Positions 10,291 through 22,048 of a stretch of 64,000 bases of DNA are shown here, in pieces (position 1 is the first letter of the stretch; every line of letters begins with the position of its first letter). A program made the position numbers and the translations under genes. The stretch comes from Acanthosepion pharaonis. Lineage: Eukaryota > Mollusca > Cephalopoda > Sepiida > Sepiidae. The stretch lies in assembly GCA_903632075.3 (NCBI GenBank), contig CAHIKZ030005437.1, positions 154,001 to 218,000 on the forward strand. Reading direction: 5' to 3'. The notes beneath the pieces were generated by a model that was given only the letters and a program-made list of their open reading frames with translations, was not told the origin of the DNA and did no database searches.

Positions 10291-12380
10291 ATGTTGATAT
10301 TTGTTGGAATTAACTTACAAGAATAATCACGTTCTAATACTCAACGTGTCACGCCAGCCATGGTATTTTTTTATGTTCAATTGTCGCGTCTTGTGTACTA
10401 TATAACTAATGAGAGATTTATTTGAATGGGTTAATTTTCGAGGTTTCTAATATTTTGGTTGGTTGGTAATTTTCGTTTGCTTTCGTGGAGTGGAAGACGC
10501 AGCTGTCATTGCTAGTATTAGCGTCGATCATCACCGAGATTCTCTTTATAAAAACAACCACCACACCAACAACAACAACATTAATAATCATAGTGTAGGA
10601 TTTTGAAGGTTAACGCTAACGAAGCCGTTGTTGCAGTTACCGCGTCTATTGAGAACCATACTGATGGCGATGTGTGTGCTAATATTATTGTTGATACTGT
10701 TGCCATAGGCAATGAGATTGGCGCGCAACAAGTGCCCTACATCACCTTTACTTCATCCCTCCAATCATCATTCCTTTACGTTTCTCCCACACCAGTTTCT
10801 TTTCTTTTCTTTTCTTTTCTTCTTTCTACTCTTTCTCTTTCTTCGTCCACCCCCGCAAGTTTTACTTATTTTTATTTTCCTTCTTATATTGTGACCTTTT
10901 TCATACTGTTTTACTTTTCTTTTTTCCTCCGTTCGTCTCTTTTGACGCATTTTTCTATTTCTCTTTTTCATTGCAATCTTTCATTTTCTTTCTTTACTCT
11001 CGCTTTTCATATTTTTCCTTCTCTAGTTTTTACCCTTATTTGCTTTCTTTTTTCATTCCTTTTTATCTCTAGGCTTTTACGTTTCCTTTTTCCCCAACCC
11101 TTTCTTTCTATTCCTCTTTTCTCTAATCTTACTTCTCTAGTTCACGGCGTTCTTTCATTTTAATTTGCTCCTCTAATTGTCTCTTTCTTTTTTCTTCAGC
11201 TTTTCTTTCTCTTTCCCTCTTTTTCTCAACCTTTCCCACCCACATCGAATTAAAAAAAACTGTAATTGTTTCTTCCATTTTTCTTCCATATCTCACATCT
11301 TATTTTTTATTCTTCACTAGTCTCATAAATATTTATATAATTTTTCTCAGTCATTCCAGTAACAATTTCCCTTTTCTTTCGAAATCTTCATCATTTATTA
11401 GTATAAACACATTTTTTATAATTTATATAAATAATAATAATAATAATATTTTTATAACCTCAGCAATCTACTATTTCTATCTTTTTTATATAAACTCAAA
11501 ATTTTCCTTCATTTCTTTCTTTTTTTTTTTGCTTTAATTTTTAACTTTATTATTTTTTGTTTGTAGTTTCTTTCCCCGACGATTTCATTCTATCTGTCTT
11601 GATATTTATAAAGTGTACGATACAAAGCCAGATGGTGGGAAATGAAGGTAGATAGTTTCCGCTTGGCCCATCTCCAAGGAGAGAGGAGGGCCTGCCTGAC
11701 TCGATAATCATTATTAAAAACTAGCATATTTTTAAAAATATGTGATCGAACCCTGATTCCTTCTCTTTCCGTCACTCTTCTTCGACAATTTCCATTCATC
11801 ACTGTTCACCTTTTGTCCATTAGAAGAAGAAGAAGAAGAAGAAGAAGAAAAGATACTTTCTCATTATCTGTTTTTGTGAAATTCCTATCACTCACATTTA
11901 CCCATCTTATCTCTTCTTTCAATCTTTACAGCTTACTCTTTCTTGAAATTCATCTCTTCTCCCAGTTCAACTGACCGCTCAATTAGCCGAAAAAATTCTT
12001 TCACTTACAAAATTTGACAATACAAAACTTCGATTTCATTTTGTTCGTACTGAGCCTGTAAATCTGTTGGTAGTGAGTTCAAATCATATTGACTGCCTTA
12101 AAAATTTACCTTTGTTAATTCCTTTTCAACACTGGAACTGAAATTAAACTACTTTTCTTAGTTTAATCCTTTTTCGTTATTTTTTTCTTTCTTGCCGGTT
12201 CGTTTTTCAATTGATGGGATTACTCGACTTTTTTTTATTTTATTTCTCATTCCTCTCATTCATTTTTATTAATTTTTAATTTACAAAATTTTGTTTTCAT
12301 TCATTTGTTTTTCTCTTCATTTGTTCTTTTTTTGTTTATAGTTGTTCAGTTCTTTCTTTTTTCTTTCTTTCTGTCCCCTA
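10291..12380. other. Pyrimidine-rich intergenic tract
   Basis: From about 10760 to 11560, and again near 12140-12380, the plus strand is dominated by T and C, with TTTTC runs near 10798-10830. A 186-codon frame from 10603 is kept open mostly by this bias. A SINE-like B box (GTGAGTTCAAATC) lies near 12075. Confidence 0.5.
11821..11850. repeat. GAA microsatellite
   Basis: About nine GAA trinucleotides. Confidence 0.9.
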
Positions 12381-13091
12381 GCAGTTCGTCACACCCGTAG
12401 CCAGTCGGCACTGCATCAGAAAACTTCCGACTACAACCACCGTCACCAGAGAGAGATAAAAAAATGAAAAAAAAAAGACCTAGTCCCCGCCATCTCCACC
12501 GTCTCCACTCGTCATTGGCTGCATCTATATATCTCTCTCTCTCTTCTCTCTCTCTCTCTCCTATCTGCTTGGCTACAGTTGCTGTAGCCGTTGCTGCTGC
12601 TGCTGTTGCTGCTGCCGCCGTCATTTCACTTGCTGTTCTTCTTGTTTTTGCTGTTACTGCCGCTGCTGTTGCCTCGTTTGCCTTTCCATCCTGCACCGCC
12701 TCCGTCCTCTGCAGCCTTCACCGCCGCCACCACGCCTGCTGTGTTGCGTGGTACGGCTGTTGTTGTTATTTCAGCGGTGGTGGAAGGACCTACAGACGGG
12801 AGCAACACATGTTGGATCTCTTACCGCACGGTCTCATTTGGAGGCCGTGGGGCCTCGTCAATGTCGCATCCATCGCCGCCGCCACCGCTGCCCTGTTCTT
12901 GTTATTGTTATCCGTATTCATCTTTTATTTATTCAGTTATTTTTCATTTTCACATTCGTCGTTGCCGTCATCGTCACCGTCATACCTGTCCTTGTTTTCG
13001 GCTTATTATGCTTCTTGCCGCTTTTCTTGGCGGTGGTGGTGGTGGACTTTACCTTTCCTGTTACCTGTGTCTGGGGTGTGGACCACCTCAG
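12381..13091 (+). other. GC-rich, trinucleotide-rich exon-like island
   Basis: This stretch is far richer in G and C than its surroundings and contains runs of GCT, GCC, GTT and GGT triplets. It begins just after a strong acceptor-like sequence, a pyrimidine tract ending CCCCTAG at 12380. It ends with a consensus donor, CAG then GTAAGT (13092-13097). Several plus frames are open across it, including one from ATG at 12464 and one from about 12591, but none resembles a known protein and all have the Ala, Leu, Ser bias expected of triplet repeats. It could be an internal or 5' untranslated exon of a plus-strand gene, or only a GC-rich island. Confidence 0.35.
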
Positions 13092-13536
13092 GTAAGTCAA
13101 TCTTTGATTGCGTTGTGTCGGACTGTCCCGCTACCTGCTTGCTCTTCAGGTAATGCCAGGTGGGAGACGGGAATGACTGTTAGATGAGTGACATAAGAAT
13201 GGGAGGTGGATCCTCGTCTCAGAGTCAGGGGTATTGGCCATAATCGGTCTATGTATGTCTCTGTATGTTTGTTTTTGGATTAAAGTTTTTCTATATCTGG
13301 TGACAAGAGAATAGTTCAAGAATGTGTTGTGTCTGTGTGTAAGTATTGCAGCGGGGCCTCTAGGTGCATGTATGTAGGAGAAAGAGGCAGTTCTTGTATA
13401 TATCCTAATTATTTGTGGAATTAAATCAACAAAGAAACGATAAATAAAATCCCAACAAAACACGAAGGTAACAAGAAAAAATGTCAATAAAAAATGACTA
13501 AAAAGGTAAAAATAAACAAAATCAACTGAAGGGAAA

Positions 13537-13538
<2 letters not shown>
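13092..13538. other. Sequence after the donor-like site, no gene
   Basis: If the island upstream is an exon, this would be intron. Nothing else recognised. Confidence 0.4.

Positions 13539-13591
<53 letters not shown>
13539..13591. repeat. GA microsatellite
   Basis: About 26 AG dinucleotides followed by a short AAAT run. Confidence 0.97.
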
Positions 13592-13595
<4 letters not shown>

Positions 13596-13688
13596 AATAA
13601 ATAAAAGAAAATGGGATCATACGAATTAAAGAGATTAAAAAGAAAGGAATATACAATATAAAAGTTAAGTCCATCAGGGAGACCTAAG

Positions 13689-13815
<127 letters not shown>

Positions 13816-13819
13816 AACA

Positions 13820-13910
13820 GAACAGCTTGTTATGGTATGGTGAGTTCGATCCTCATTCGAGGTTGTATACTTATGGTCTTGTATCTGATTAAAGCTTAAT
13901 AAATATCTAT
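13820..13910 (+). repeat. Alpha SINE, 3' half
   Basis: GTGAGTTCGATCCTCATTCGAG is the B-box region of the alpha family, followed by its tail (GGTCTTGTATCTGATTAAAGC). The A-box half is missing, replaced by the AT/GT array. Confidence 0.65.
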
Positions 13911-14604
13911 GTATACATGAATATATGTGTTAGCATTCGTGCCAAACGGCCTTAAAAGAAGACAATCTGAAAATAAAAGTTAAAGCAAAGAAAAAGTGCA
14001 TGTATTAAGTTGTTGCTGATACTTTTGTCCAACCAGCAAAAGCCTTAGAAAACAATCGCCAATCATTGAAACGTGATACACGCTTAACAGTCAAATTCTT
14101 CAGCAGAGCCTTAGCGACAGGGAAAAATGTCTTTGCTTTTCCATCGTTTAGCATTATGCTTGTAAAATCAGTGATGTCCTAACTAAATCGATATCTCCAT
14201 ATGGATTTCACCTTAAACGAAAAACGAAATGTACATCTCAAGGCTAGCAAAAGCAGAAGGTAAAATTGCAAAACTATTGTTTAAAAATGAACAATTCTTT
14301 TGGACGTTTTATTTCTTGAATAAATAAAACATGAAAGAAAAAGATAAACAGCGTGTAAAGAGAAAAAGTAAAGGAAAGACAAAAGAGAATAGAGAGCGAA
14401 GGAATGAAGGGAAATAGAATGTAATAGAGAGAAAGAGAGACAAAGAGCGCCAGAGGGAAGTCGAGAAAGAGATGTACAATTGTAAACAAATTATAAATTC
14501 GACTTCTTTGAAAGAAGATATTTAATATTTTATATATAAAATTCAACTATACTTTTAAGTTGTGACAATTAGAGTTTTTATAGCGAAATAATATGGTGAG
14601 AACG
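13911..14604. other. Mostly featureless; one 57-codon minus frame
   Basis: A minus-strand frame at 14005-14178 reads without low complexity (segments SIMLNDGKAKTFFPVAKALL and RFNDWRLFSKAFAGW) and ends in TAA. It is too short to judge and has no recognised relatives. It may be a transposon or processed-gene fragment. 14281-14560 is purine-rich. Confidence 0.3.

Positions 14605-14667
<63 letters not shown>
14605..14667. repeat. GATA microsatellite
   Basis: About 15 GATA tetranucleotides. Confidence 0.97.
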
Positions 14668-15174
14668 GTAGGTTTAGACTGAGTAAAAAGGAAGATCTAA
14701 GAATGTTATGAAAAAAGAATGAAAATATGAGGAGAGAAGTGAAAAGTAATTTCAAAACAGAAGAAAAAAGAAGGAAACCTACAAAGATATAAATAAAAAT
14801 ATGTTTTCATAAGTTGTTGAATTGATACAGACAGATATAGATATATAGATATTTACTAAACTCGCGCCACAGTCGATCGAGGGTGGAGAGAACTGCGGGT
14901 GACTTGCAGGCATCCTCTTTAGATTTCGAACAAATGTTCAGCTTAGCTAGACGAACAAATTGTTAAGTCGGATACAAATGTAGAAACACTCACATACATA
15001 GGCACACCTTTGGTGTAGACATCATTCCCCCGACACCAGACACTGAGAGATGAAAAGAAGAACCTGTATATATCTAGGAAAGACGGATCATTCAATACGG
15101 ACATTTCAATAAAACACAGACACAAATAAATTGATAAAAAAAAAAAGAACAGAAGTAAATATGTAAAAGGTCTG
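14668..15174. other. No gene seen
   Basis: A slightly GC-rich patch at 14860-14930 is not recognised. The rest is A-rich on the plus strand. Confidence 0.5.
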
Positions 15175-15360
15175 CTTGGTGGGTGTGATAATTATTTATT
15201 CCCAATGAGCGCAAGTGGTCAGTGTTCAAGCCCATAGAAAAACTAGGATTACGAAGGCTGATTTACAAGGTCACCCTAACTTCGCATATTAGCGTAGCGC
15301 AATGTTGTTGCTCTGAATTTCTCTCATTTGGCTTTGTACCAGACTAAGTTAAGACAAATA
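15175..15360 (+). repeat. Alpha-like SINE, degraded
   Basis: TTGGTGGGTGTGATAATTA resembles an A box and AGTGTTCAAGCCC a B box. The tail GGCTTTGTACCAGACTAAGTTAAG matches the alpha SINE end (CTTGTGCCTGACTTAAGC type). Confidence 0.5.
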
Positions 15361-15365
15361 TCGAA

Positions 15366-15392
15366 AATACTACGCACACACACAAATGCTAT

Positions 15393-15467
<75 letters not shown>

Positions 15468-15517
15468 TGCTATAAACACACACACACACACAAATGCTAT
15501 AAACACATACACACACA
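15366..15517. repeat. CA microsatellite with reiterated interruption
   Basis: The main CA run (15394-15464) is flanked by CA segments separated by AAATGCTATAAAC, which occurs three times (near 15384, 15465 and 15492). Block duplication inside the array is the simplest explanation. Confidence 0.95.
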
Positions 15518-15734
15518 TATATAAATATATGTATTCATATATATATTAGTGCATATTGATATGCAAATATACATATACGCACATATATATGTGTTGCCTT
15601 GAAATGTGCATGTATGCATAGATGTGAGCATATATATCTGCTTGTATATGTATACGCACATTCATATGTACAGGTCTGTGTATGTGCGTGCATACACAAG
15701 GGAATGCATACAAGTTTATATATGTATACACAAG

Positions 15735-15735
<1 letters not shown>
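15518..15735. other. ATGCATGTAT-rich simple sequence
   Basis: Degenerate purine-pyrimidine alternation, probably decayed microsatellite. Confidence 0.6.
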
Positions 15736-15789
<54 letters not shown>

Positions 15790-15804
15790 CATATATATAT
15801 TAAG
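15736..15804. repeat. CA / AT microsatellite
   Basis: About 23 CA dinucleotides followed by a short AT run. Confidence 0.96.
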
Positions 15805-16056
15805 TTGAATCATTATGTCCGTTAAGTCCGTAGATTGATACATAATTATTAACTAAGTTTAGATATTTGTTATTAATACTCGGCACTGAATTAAGCGCAT
15901 TGACAAGGGAAGAGGTTGTCTTAGGAAATATTTATTGTGTAAAATAAATGCTTTTATCATTACATTACGGACTTTTGTACCTATGTGTATATGCATATGT
16001 GCTACGTACACACATACATACACACGCGTGTATTTGTGTATACGCGCTTGTGTTCA

Positions 16057-16082
16057 TGTGTGTGTGTGTGTGTGTGTGTGTG
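16057..16082. repeat. GT microsatellite
   Basis: About 13 GT dinucleotides, preceded by degenerate GT-rich sequence. Confidence 0.93.
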
Positions 16083-17197
16083 TATTAATCCAAGAAATTG
16101 GAAGAGAAGAAAGTTTCTAAACAGGAACCACCAGTTTAATAAATGAAATCATTCAAACCAATCTAGATTTGACGGATTTCATTATCTACTCGTTTGTTAT
16201 TTATTCTCAAAGGCTTTCTTTTGTTGTCCTATTCTCTCTTCACGTTCTACATAAAAACAAAGCTTTGGATTATATTATTTATATTTGAAACATTAAAATT
16301 ATAGTTAAAATAAAAAAAAAAATAACACAATAAAATGAATCGCACCAGAAACTCCCAAATGACAAAGCAACTCATCGCTATCACCCAAAACAAGATACAC
16401 ATGGCCATATGCATGCGCGCGACTCAAAAAAAAAAAAAAAAGCGAGGGAAAAATGCAGAAGAATAACATTAAAAATTCCTTCACTATTCTCATGCTGCGT
16501 GTAAATTAACTGCAGTAGTTGTTTGAATTTTTTTCTCTCGTTATGGAGCAATTCTTCATCCGTTGATATTAACGCTATAAATATGTATAATATTATTTAG
16601 ACGCAACTGTTCCATTTTGTTTTAGCATTGATTAACATGATTAATATTAATTATTTAAACAATCCTAACGATATTTACGCCTGAATATCCTTAAAAAACA
16701 TCAAGTCATGGGCTACATATTGAGCAGAATTCTTTTTATTTTCTCACGTGTAGACAGATTTTGATAAATATGTGGTTAAACTATCAGAAATGAATTCATT
16801 GGAAAGTGAAATTTCCTTTCTCTACAGAAAGCTCTTGATTCTTTCAAACGATCTTTAGCAGTGTATCTTAGAAAAAAGATTAAAGTAAAACAAAATTAAG
16901 AAACATTGTGAATTTAACCTACTACCTCCATCTAAATCAATTGACAAATGTTTGTATTGATGATAACAATGATAGCTGTGACATTTTATGTAGCTCTACA
17001 TTCAACAAAATCCATTGACAACGCCTCTCTCCTTCATTTATACTGGTATCTTATTTATTCTGATATTCGTTATCGTTCGGCAATTTTATCCCGCGTCAAG
17101 TTGTGGAAAACTTACAAAAAAGTAATCGAAAACGCTCTTCTCGTCAATATCAATTATACTGTAGTCTTAGACATATTAACACATCTAGATCTTGTTG

Positions 17198-17198
<1 letters not shown>
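16083..17198. other. AT-rich, no supported gene
   Basis: A plus frame at 16948-17198 is open for about 84 codons before running into the AT array. Its residues look random and no splice or start context supports it. A-runs lie at 16312 and 16427. Confidence 0.45.

Positions 17199-17266
<68 letters not shown>
17199..17266. repeat. AT microsatellite
   Basis: About 34 AT dinucleotides. Confidence 0.97.
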
Positions 17267-17269
<3 letters not shown>

Positions 17270-17327
17270 AGATTAGATTTATTCAGACTGAGAAGCACAA
17301 ACACATACTGATAGATACAAGAAGGAA

Positions 17328-17328
17328 A

Positions 17329-17360
<32 letters not shown>

Positions 17361-17405
17361 AGAAAAGAAAGAAAGAGAGAGATAGAAAGAAAGAAAAAAG
17401 AAAGA
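17328..17405. repeat. GAAA microsatellite, imperfect
   Basis: Repeated GAAA units with GA and AAGA interruptions. Confidence 0.92.
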
Positions 17406-17785
17406 GAAGAATGGAGAATTATAGAATTAAAGATCAAATGAATTTCAATCATTCCGTACGTAAATATGAACTCCAGCAGAGAAAGAGAGGTAGACAGAAA
17501 AATGCACTATAAAAAGAGAACAGGTGCACAGTCGTATAAAGATCAGAAAGATTTCTCCAGTGACCCCTGTAAGATCGTCGTTTAAATGTGCTCCACTCTT
17601 TCCCTTGATCAGAGTGAATGACATGAATGATGTTCGCTGCGTAGTAGTAGTTGTTTAACTCTAAGAAGAGAATGTCAACCAAACGAATGCATTTCTACAG
17701 TTGCACTCATGTGTATACGCTTTATCTTGCGTCTAGACGTCTATATCCTTGTACGTGTGTATGCTTGTGCGTGCATAAGCTTGTG

Positions 17786-17787
<2 letters not shown>
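17406..17787. other. No gene seen
   Basis: Unique-looking sequence without recognised motifs. Confidence 0.5.

Positions 17788-17831
<44 letters not shown>
17788..17831. repeat. AT microsatellite
   Basis: About 22 AT dinucleotides. Confidence 0.97.
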
Positions 17832-17835
<4 letters not shown>

Positions 17836-18059
17836 CTAGACATTCACTTGTATAACATGTAAGTATCAATAATAAGTGTGTAACTAATGACTGTATGTAC
17901 ATATTGTACATTTACAATATATTGACTTGTAAGTATATATAAATACATAAATCCTTCATTAGATTTATAGACTTAAATATATTGAGTCTTAGAACACACA
18001 TGCACACGCACACGCATGTGTATGGCTGTACATAAATCTGTATGGACATATATATATGC

Positions 18060-18122
<63 letters not shown>

Positions 18123-18460
18123 TATACATAAATTTTAGTGTGTACGGAGATGTGTTGAGTGTATCAATTTATAAAATCATATACCGGTATATGTATGTGC
18201 GTATGTCTATGTATGTATATAAATGTATTTTGTGCATTTTTTTCACATTTAACCCATATTGTATGGAAATATATCTTAATAGGACATTGCCGAATTAAGT
18301 GGGTTTCATATAAGTAAATATACATAAATACTTTATAAAATGTAATTGTGTATGTATGTATGTAGGTAGGAATGTTCAGATGGTTAGTTATTTAAATGTA
18401 ATATATAGATATAATTATGTCTACTGACACATACTTATGCACGTATATCTAGACGTAATT
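17832..18460. other. Simple-sequence-rich stretch with AT array
   Basis: 18061-18119 is a pure AT array of about 29 units. The remainder is degenerate TATG/TGTA sequence. Confidence 0.9.
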
Positions 18461-18462
18461 AC

Positions 18463-18525
<63 letters not shown>

Positions 18526-18621
18526 ATGTTCTGTTAATCGCTAGTGCATTATAGTGCATTTTTCTGTCTGTCTCTCTCTATCATATTCTGTTAATCTCTC
18601 TCTATATCCGATTCTGTTACC

Positions 18622-18669
<48 letters not shown>
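18461..18669. repeat. Two TATC microsatellites
   Basis: TATC arrays at 18461-18525 and 18622-18669 are separated by about 95 bp in which CATATTCTGTTAATC-like segments recur, so the spacer itself looks duplicated. Confidence 0.95.
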
Positions 18670-18743
18670 GCGAGAAGAGTTTTGGGATCATATTCCAAGT
18701 TAGCAATCATATATAATATAGATACGCAAACATTTTTACTATC

Positions 18744-18746
<3 letters not shown>

Positions 18747-18812
<66 letters not shown>
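18747..18812. repeat. AT microsatellite
   Basis: About 33 AT dinucleotides. Confidence 0.97.
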
Positions 18813-18818
<6 letters not shown>

Positions 18819-19306
18819 CTGGTCTATGCTGTATATTTTGTATATTATATATTTTAAATCTATTTTGCTTTATTCACTACTCTTATATAATATTGGTGTA
18901 TAATAAAAAAAATATCCAATCTCTGGATGGATCAATATGCATGCGACGTAACAACCTATACAACTGTATTTGCGTGTGTGCATACGCGCCTCTATAGTGA
19001 TTAGTATTGGTTGAAGTGTGATATTGTCTAAACAGATAGGACGTCCGAAAGTGCACTTGACGGAAATATTTTATCGTTCATCTGAGCCAGTAATAGCTAA
19101 TGTACTTGGAAAAGGCATGAATCCAAATATATCAGTATTGTTTACCACAATAGTCCAGAGGACATCTTGCCTTTGTCTTTTAACTGGTATACAATGTGAT
19201 AAATAAAGTCGTCTGGAGGGTAATGCTGTGTAAGTTCCTATTAAGAAGGTGATATAATTAAAAGACGTTCTAAAGAGGCATGGTCTTTTATTAAAGTAAA
19301 TGTTCT

Positions 19307-19307
<1 letters not shown>
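18813..19307. other. No gene seen
   Basis: Unrecognised sequence. A 62-codon plus frame at 19018-19206 has no support. Confidence 0.5.

Positions 19308-19363
<56 letters not shown>
19308..19363. repeat. TATC microsatellite
   Basis: About 14 TATC tetranucleotides. Confidence 0.97.
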
Positions 19364-19594
19364 GTGTTTGTGTGTATGTATGTATATATGTGTATGTGCG
19401 TGAGCGTGTGTCCCATTCGATTATGAAAAGATTTGCAAGTAGGCAGATATATGAAGCAACATGTACTCAGAATCATAGTTGTATTCATTCAAGTATTCAA
19501 TATTGTTTTAACTGAAGTTTATTCAGTTTTCTTAGATGTATATATGTAGCTTAGAACAAACGGGTATATATTTCAGATCTATGGGTATAATAGC

Positions 19595-19597
<3 letters not shown>

Positions 19598-19654
<57 letters not shown>
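19598..19654. repeat. AT microsatellite
   Basis: About 28 AT dinucleotides. Confidence 0.97.
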
Positions 19655-19657
<3 letters not shown>

Positions 19658-20004
19658 GATTCCAGGGTAGAGAAGATTATGAGTATATGTGCTTTGTCAG
19701 TTCATTCTTGTTTTTTTAATTATGTGTTTAGCACGTATATAAGCCATGTATATTTGTTATTTGTATAAATATTTATTATATATTTGTGAGCCTTGTGGCG
19801 ATAGTAACTAAACGCAACACAGGCCGAATTGGGAGAAATTAAGAGGGAAAGGCTATGTTGCGCCAATATTTCAAGTAAGGAAGGGTCTGTTTGCTTTGGA
19901 AATCAGCCTCGTAATTTATCGAACATTGACCTGTGGCGTCGGTCGAAGATAAACAACCATCTCCTTCAACTTTTTGCTTATGGACATCATGAATCAAGTT
20001 TTAC
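19655..20004. other. No gene seen
   Basis: Unrecognised sequence up to the composite SINE. Confidence 0.5.
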
Positions 20005-20075
20005 CTAACATAGTGGTTAGCAAGATTGTCCCTCAATCCGTGCGCTGGTGTTGTGAATTCGATACTCATAAACAC
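20005..20075 (+). repeat. tRNA-like SINE head
   Basis: ACATAGTGGTTAGCAAGATTG is a good A box and GTGAATTCGATACTC a B box. It leads directly into 5S-like sequence. Confidence 0.6.
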
Positions 20076-20157
20076 TTTGAAACACCGTCACTCGTACAAT
20101 CACTGAAGTTAAGCAAAGTCGAACATGGTCAGATGGGTGACGAGGTGCTGTAAGCTT
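20076..20157 (+). pseudogene. 5S rRNA-derived segment
   Basis: The stretch follows the 3' two thirds of animal 5S rRNA in order: TGAAACACCG, CTCGT, ATCACTGAAGTTAAGCA, GTCG, GGTCAG, ATGGGTGACG, GGTGCTGTAAGCTT. Two short deletions are visible, after GGTCAG and after GGGTGACG. Parts of the internal control region (GAAGTTAAGCA and GATGGGTGAC) are intact. The first part of the gene (about 40 bases) is absent or unrecognisable. It is joined to SINE sequence on both sides, which suggests a 5S-containing SINE and not a 5S gene. Confidence 0.7.
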
Positions 20158-20345
20158 GGACCTGAAGCTGGTGTAATGAATAACGGCTCGGAATTGGAAA
20201 TCGAAGAGAGCCGTCCAGTCGGGTTCATTATAGTCACTCACGCGCAAATACCATGGGGGGGGGGTATAAATCCAAGCCTTCTTCTCCCCAGCTATGGGCT
20301 AATTAGTAGGACTTGCATAAGCAAACCAGTATTATCCCCCCCAAA
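20158..20345 (+). repeat. Beta SINE copy with B box deleted
   Basis: GGTGTAATGAATAACGGCTCGG and AATCGAAGAGAGCCG match the tRNA-like head of the beta SINEs at 45.2 and 56.8 kb, but the GAGTTCGAA segment between GCCG and TCCAGTCG is missing. The body has CCCAGCTATGGGCTAATTAG and TAGGACTTG. A run of ten G lies near 20254. Confidence 0.65.
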
Positions 20346-20428
20346 AAATATTCTTACATGCTAAAAGTATTTTCTGGCTTTCAATAACCTTCAAAAGATT
20401 GATAAGTCGTTAAAAGAAATCAATCAGT

Positions 20429-20430
<2 letters not shown>

Positions 20431-20466
<36 letters not shown>

Positions 20467-20513
20467 AGAGAGAGAGAGAGGGAGAAATGAGGGAGATAGA
20501 TAGATATGGTATC

Positions 20514-20556
<43 letters not shown>
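20431..20556. repeat. AT / GA / AT compound microsatellite
   Basis: AT array 20431-20463, GA run to 20480, spacer, then AT array 20517-20556. Confidence 0.95.
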
Positions 20557-20558
<2 letters not shown>

Positions 20559-21661
20559 ACAAAATGTGGGTAACTGAATGGCAAAACAATAAATAAGAAC
20601 CCCTATATTATACGTTTCGTCTTAGGGTAATAACTTTATTTATGGAGTCTTATATATGTAGGGTTTCTAGAATTGTGACCAGCATTTGTTATATTTTTCT
20701 ACGCACGATATAAGTTCAATAAAACCGTTATCAGTTTGAAGAAATCTCTTCAAGAGACAAAAGCGTAATGTAGGATTTTTCTTTCCATTTTGAAATTATT
20801 TGTGTGCGTGCGTGCATGTGTGTGTGTATAGAAGGGTTTGTGTGCATTAGGTTTCATGCCTTTTTGTTTTTGAAGCATAGGTTCGTCAATTAGGTATGAT
20901 TGCTTTATTCCACTGCTTTATCAATACTATATACTTGTGGGTTTTGCACGTGAGTATGTGTAAATAAGAAGTATTCATACTTACACCTTGCATTGCTATG
21001 ATATCAGGCCGACAGTGCGGGCTTTTGTTTTGGAAGGATTTTTGTTTTCTTTTGTGTCAGTGTGTTCGCAGAAAATTAAACACAAAGATTTATTTTTGGA
21101 TATAATCACAGAAAGTTGGCTTTTATCGTTGAATTATTGACTAGTGCCTATCTCTTTCTCTGAACATCTGAGGTATAGATAAGTTATCTAACGCTATAGC
21201 CAAAAATCTGTATGTCCATTTCGCTTAACAATGTCTTATTAGTATTGCATTTTGAAATTCTAATTTTCAAATTTAATTAAAACTAGATTAAAACAAAGAA
21301 AAATAAATGGAAAATATACCTCTATATTTTTTTCAATGGGTTATGGCATTTTAAATAATATAATCAGATTTTATGATTTTTCTGTGAAATTTTTAATGAA
21401 ATACTTTAAAAATTCATTAAATTTGGTAAAAAATCTGAAACAAATAATAAATTAAAAAAATTATATATAATTTCAAGTAATCCATGATTTCTAAAAAATT
21501 ATTTATTTGAAATGTATTCATTCGTACAGAATTTATTTTTACTACTTTTCTTCATTTGTTTTTGTCTGTAATTTCTGATTAAGGCTTATTGAGTTTGAAA
21601 AAATATCTAACGCCTGCAAGCCTGACTGTCTATACAAAATGTGGTCTTAGATGCAACTTCC
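20557..21661. other. AT-rich, no gene seen
   Basis: Very AT-rich from 21240 to 21580. No reading frame or repeat end was recognised. Confidence 0.5.
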
Positions 21662-21760
21662 TCATACGTATGGAGTACTCAGGATGATCGAACTCATTAC
21701 TCGGTTGTAATGACCTACGAGATCAGCGTGCCATCCATTACTCACTGACTCAGTGAATGC
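21662..21760 (-). repeat. Alpha SINE fragment
   Basis: On the minus strand GTGAGTAATGGATGGCAC (A box) and ATGAGTTCGATCATC (B box) are correctly spaced. A short tail, GCATCTAAGACCAC, follows. Confidence 0.6.
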
Positions 21761-21900
21761 TTACTAGCAATGTTTGTATCTTGTATGGAGATTAAGGATG
21801 ATTAGCATTATTTCCAAACATAGTTGGGTACAATTGTGAGTGTAGCTGAACCTTTAGTTTCCACAAAGAAAATAATAGAAGAGTTGATTCATACATACAC

Positions 21901-21905
<5 letters not shown>

Positions 21906-21946
<41 letters not shown>

Positions 21947-21990
21947 ATTATTATTATAATTTACGTGATAATAATAATAATAATAATAAT

Positions 21991-22046
<56 letters not shown>
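21906..22046. repeat. Palindromic AT / ATT microsatellite
   Basis: AT array, then TAT-type triplets, a short centre TTTACGTGA, then ATA-type triplets and another AT array. The triplet runs on each side of the centre are reverse complements, so the whole block can form one long hairpin. Confidence 0.95.

Positions 22047-22048
<2 letters not shown>

Noticed and set aside
10603..11163. 186-codon plus frame
   Set aside because: It starts at TTG, and beyond the first 45 codons it is a T/C-rich translation of Phe, Ser and Leu with no motif.
11745..11760. A 16-base identity to 18S rRNA on the minus strand (GGAATCAGGGTTCGAT)
   Set aside because: Flanking bases do not continue the match, and GGGTTCGAT is also an ordinary SINE B-box motif.
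16948..17268. 106-codon plus frame
   Set aside because: It lacks an ATG start, ends inside an AT array and resembles nothing recognised.
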